64,000 nucleotides of DNA from Actimicrobium sp035984655 (GTDB lineage: Bacteria > Pseudomonadota > Gammaproteobacteria > Burkholderiales > Burkholderiaceae_D): positions 1 through 64,000 of the forward strand of contig NZ_JAXCHT010000020.1 in NCBI RefSeq assembly GCF_035984655.1, in the 5' to 3' direction. Shown piece by piece: positions 61,265-64,000 of this stretch. Within the stretch, counting starts at the first letter, position 1, and the number at the start of each line of letters is the position of its first letter. Both the position numbers and the translations under genes were made by a program. Under the pieces are notes generated by a model. That model ran no database searches, was not told where the DNA came from, and worked only from the letters and a program-made list of their open reading frames with translations.

Positions 61265-64000
61265 TTACGACGATCCGGCAGTCAACTGAACAGCATCAAC
61301 CTGAAATTCTTCGAAACCGCCATCGACGGTGATGATCGCGGTGCGGATCGCCTGACCGACAAACACCGCCTGCGCGGCCAGGCGATAGCGCGCCAGCTGC
61401 GCCGCATAATCGGTCCGTTCGCTGGCCAGCAAGCGGCGTTTGTAATCCAGAATCCACAATCCGTCCGGCAACTGCACGATGCGGTCAAAGCGCAGCAGCT
61501 CGCCGTCATGCATCAACTCCATTTCATTGCGCGCAAACAGCAACTCCTGCGGATCGAAGAAGCGCGCCAGCGCCGGGGTTTGCAAGATGGTCATTGCCTG
61601 TGCCCGCACCGTGACGGCACGTGCAGGCAAACAGCCGAGCCAGCGCGCGATGATGGCTGCCGACGGGACCACGACCGGCCAATCGGCCGACGCCGTCAGT
61701 CGTTCCAGCAGTGCATGCAGGGCAATGCCTTCCTCGATTTCCGGCGTGTTGACGACAACCACTGGCTGCGCCGGCGCAGCCAGCACCGGCGGCGCGAACA
61801 GCGGCCAGACGAAACCGGCCTGCTGCTGCGACTGCGGCGTTGCCTCGGCCGGATCGAAGTCGACTTCCTCAATCTGTTGCAAGCGGTCGTACCAGCTGTC
61901 GGGCACGATCGTCGCGTGCGCACCGGCCACGCCACTGACAATCAATAACTGACGTGCGCGCGTGAGCGCCACGTACAACAGGTTCCAGTCCTCCTGCGTG
62001 CGGAACTGTTCTTCCTCGGCGAACAAGGCGTCGCGTGCTGCGCCGCGTTCGGCATTCCTGCCAAAGGCCGAGAAATGCGTCGGCGCCGCCGCCTGTTGCG
62101 GCCACTCGCACAGGATGCCGACATCGTCGCGCGACGGCTCGCTGTGATTGGCGTCGAGCAGCACCACGATATCGGCCTCAAGGCCCTTGGCGCTGTGGAT
62201 CGTCAGAATCCGTACGGCATCGAGCGCGGCATCGACATCGGCGGCATCCGGCGCATCGCTCTGGCTGGCGCCGAGCAAGGCGCGCAAGGCGTCGATGAAT
62301 TTCGGCAGACCGGGATAGCGCCCGGCGTCCAGATTCAGTGCCAGCGCAGTAAAGGCCTCCAGATTGCCGATCACCTGCGCCCGCTCCAATGCTGACGCCG
62401 ATGCGGCGTACCGTTGCACCAACTGGCCCTCATGCAAGATCCGGTCGAGCAAATCATGCACCGGCAGCGACGGCGCAAGCGCGAGCCAATGCTGCAAGCG
62501 CTGCACCTCTGCCGCCATCACGCCCTGTCCGCCCAGCGTCAGCAAACGTTGCCACCAGTTGCCGCCGGTTTGCTGCGCCAGCAGGATCAGCAGATCGTCA
62601 TCGGCGCCGATGATCGGCGACTTCAACACATGCGCCAGGGCCCGGTTGTCGCCGGGCGCAATCAGAAAACTCAACAAGGCGATCAGGTCGCCGATTTCCA
62701 GCGATTCCAGCAAGCCGCCGCGCCGATTCGACGCAAACGGAATGCCGGCCTCGCGCAGCGCAGTTTCATAGGCGCCCAGATGCGCCCGTTTTTTCACCAG
62801 CAGCATGACGTCCGACCAGCGCACCGGCGCGCCATTGCTGGCAGCCAGTTCCAGCCGCGCGCGCGTGATCGCCACCGCCACGGCGCGTCCCTCGTCATGG
62901 CGGCGCGCATCGTCCTGCTCATCGAGCGCGCTGACCAGCGAATCCCGCAGCACGAGCCCCGACGACGCCGCAACGCCGGCGCCGGTCTCGATCAGCGGCA
63001 AGCGCCACAGCGTGCCGGCGCGGGTCGCCAGCGTGGTCTGCGCCGAGTAGATCGGATTGGCGTCAAAGCTGGCATTGAGCAGGGCAATGATCTCGGGCGC
63101 ATTGCGTCGGGTCTGGTTGGTCTGCAGGACCGCCGCGCCCTGCTCGGCCAGCATGTCGCGCGCGGCCCGGAAGACGCGCGGTTCGGCCCGTCGAAAGCGA
63201 TAGATCGATTGCTTCGGATCGCCCACGATGAACACGCTGGGCGCGGCGGCATCGGCGCCATAGGCGCTCAGCCAGGCACGCACGATGCTCCATTGCAGCG
63301 GATTGGTGTCCTGGAATTCATCCAGCAAAATATGCTTGTAGCGGGCGTCCAGCCGGCTTTGCAGGTAAGCAGCATGCTCGTCGTTGCTGAGCACGCGCCA
63401 GGCCTGCCATTCCAGATCGGCGAAATCGAACACGCGTTGCTCGGCCTTGACCGCCTGATAGCAATCCAGGTAGGCACTGCCGACCTTGAACAAGGCGGCG
63501 TTCATCGCAATCACGTTGGTTTCAAAACTGCGCCGCTGCAGCTGCGCCAGTGCCGCACCCAGCGCGGCAAACTCGCGCTCGAAGGTTTCGCCACTGTTTT
63601 CGCCGAGGTTTTCTTCGATGGCCTTGAACAGCTTGCCGCGCCGATGATCGTTGCCGCGCGGCTTGCCGCTGTCATCCCAGAACTGGGCATGGATTTGCAT
63701 GAATCCGTCCAGCGATGGCGCGTCGCTCAACGCGGACTCCAGCGCGACGGCCCGATCCTGGTTGCGCTGCGTGCCCTGGCCGAGCAACCACGCCAGCGTT
63801 TGCAGGCGCTTGACCAGTACCGCGTCCTGCCACAGCGACAGCCGTGCGTCGCAGCGTCCGTCCTCGCCACACAATGCGGTCAGCCAGTCGAGTGGCTGGC
63901 CCTGTTGCGAGGCGGCCCACCATTCGGCACGCTTGCTGACGAAGGCGTCGAGCAGGCGCTTGGTATTCCAGTCGCCAACCTGCTCATACAGAGCCTGTAA
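61265..64000 (-). CDS. AddA-type helicase-nuclease (N-terminus outside window)
   Basis: This is a UvrD-family helicase with a RecB-type nuclease, for double-strand-break end processing. The frame is open to the window edge, giving 911 codons. Helicase motifs visible in order are LLDEFQDTNPLQW (II), FIVGDPKQSIYRFRR (III), TNQTRRN (IV), ILTIHSAKGLEADIVVLLD (V) and LLYVALTRARQLL (VI). The nuclease motif is FDRIVQLPDGLWILDYKRR, with Gln-Tyr later (QLARYRLAAQ). Walker A lies beyond 64000. The order of motifs fits AddA rather than RecB. An addB gene would be expected upstream, outside the window. Confidence 0.9.
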   Translation of the reverse strand, partial: LQALYEQVGDWNTKRLLDAFVSKRAEWWAASQQGQPLDWLTALCGEDGRCDARLSLWQDAVLVKRLQTLAWLLGQGTQRNQDRAVALESALSDAPSLDGFMQIHAQFWDDSGKPRGNDHRRGKLFKAIEENLGENSGETFEREFAALGAALAQLQRRSFETNVIAMNAALFKVGSAYLDCYQAVKAEQRVFDFADLEWQAWRVLSNDEHAAYLQSRLDARYKHILLDEFQDTNPLQWSIVRAWLSAYGADAAAPSVFIVGDPKQSIYRFRRAEPRVFRAARDMLAEQGAAVLQTNQTRRNAPEIIALLNASFDANPIYSAQTTLATRAGTLWRLPLIETGAGVAASSGLVLRDSLVSALDEQDDARRHDEGRAVAVAITRARLELAASNGAPVRWSDVMLLVKKRAHLGAYETALREAGIPFASNRRGGLLESLEIGDLIALLSFLIAPGDNRALAHVLKSPIIGADDDLLILLAQQTGGNWWQRLLTLGGQGVMAAEVQRLQHWLALAPSLPVHDLLDRILHEGQLVQRYAASASALERAQVIGNLEAFTALALNLDAGRYPGLPKFIDALRALLGASQSDAPDAADVDAALDAVRILTIHSAKGLEADIVVLLDANHSEPSRDDVGILCEWPQQAAAPTHFSAFGRNAERGAARDALFAEEEQFRTQEDWNLLYVALTRARQLLIVSGVAGAHATIVPDSWYDRLQQIEEVDFDPAEATPQSQQQAGFVWPLFAPPVLAAPAQPVVVVNTPEIEEGIALHALLERLTASADWPVVVPSAAIIARWLGCLPARAVTVRAQAMTILQTPALARFFDPQELLFARNEMELMHDGELLRFDRIVQLPDGLWILDYKRRLLASERTDYAAQLARYRLAAQAVFVGQAIRTAIITVDGGFEEFQVDAVQLTAGSS

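Overview
The window looks like chromosome from a betaproteobacterium of the order Burkholderiales, most likely family Oxalobacteraceae. The evidence is protein style and gene order: a fused lipoyl-domain dihydrolipoyl dehydrogenase behind aceE and aceF, a beta-proteobacterial proteasome homologue in the same operon, ilvD divergent from a LysR gene followed by lgt, and zapA followed by 6S RNA. GC is high except for a short AT-rich islet near 25.3-25.6 kb. I see no tRNA, rRNA or CRISPR array.

Layout. 1-1.8 kb: an IS3-family element with 3-bp target duplication sits in codon 14 of a small membrane-protein gene. 2.1-6.2 kb: DUF2946 protein, TonB-dependent receptor and PepSY membrane protein, a probable metal-uptake unit. 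6.2-8.5 kb: GspB and ExeA, type II secretion accessory proteins; a GspE-type ATPase lies apart at 21.9 kb. 8.9-21.8 kb: orphan sensor kinase, frameshifted FAD oxidoreductase, Gfo/Idh/MocA oxidoreductase, a 25-residue membrane peptide, PRC-barrel protein, htpG, a FadL-type porin, panE, an Mpo1-like protein, a DUF1275 protein, a uracil/hypoxanthine-DNA glycosylase and a spermidine-synthase-like protein.

24-28 kb is the accessory stretch: two PstS paralogues without pstCAB flank a frameshifted excisionase-like regulator, an AT-rich palindrome, a decayed serine recombinase and an Ala/Lys-rich secreted protein. 28.4-31.7 kb: DUF1501/DUF1800 pair and an EF-hand protein. 31.8-35.7 kb: epimerase and ferredoxin-type reductase with start codons 12 bp apart, then acetylornithine aminotransferase behind a promoter, an Arg-containing leader ORF and an intrinsic terminator, then a PaiB-like protein. 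35.7-36.8 kb: a response regulator with a degenerate HD-GYP domain behind an FNR-like site.

36.9-44.3 kb is the pyruvate dehydrogenase operon (aceE, aceF, proteasome homologue, lpdA, one unknown). 44.6-49 kb: folD, prlC, a glutaredoxin-like protein, holC and an unknown. 49.1-52.4 kb: D-amino-acid dehydrogenase, an Lrp-type regulator and a Liv-type binding protein. 52.5-59.1 kb: SDR, metallo-beta-lactamase-fold protein, cytochrome c, a small Trp-rich protein, ilvD, LysR, lgt and an EVE protein. 59.2-60 kb: 6S RNA with promoter and terminator, zapA and a coiled-coil partner. 60-61.2 kb: an orphan pair resembling conjugation proteins TraM and TraL. 61.3-64 kb: an AddA-type helicase-nuclease cut by the window edge.

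The best leads are the argD leader (33702-33852), the chromosomal TraL/TraM-like pair, the proteasome homologue inside the pyruvate dehydrogenase operon, and the diverged PstS pair with its broken regulator. All calls are from reading the sequence; no database search was run.
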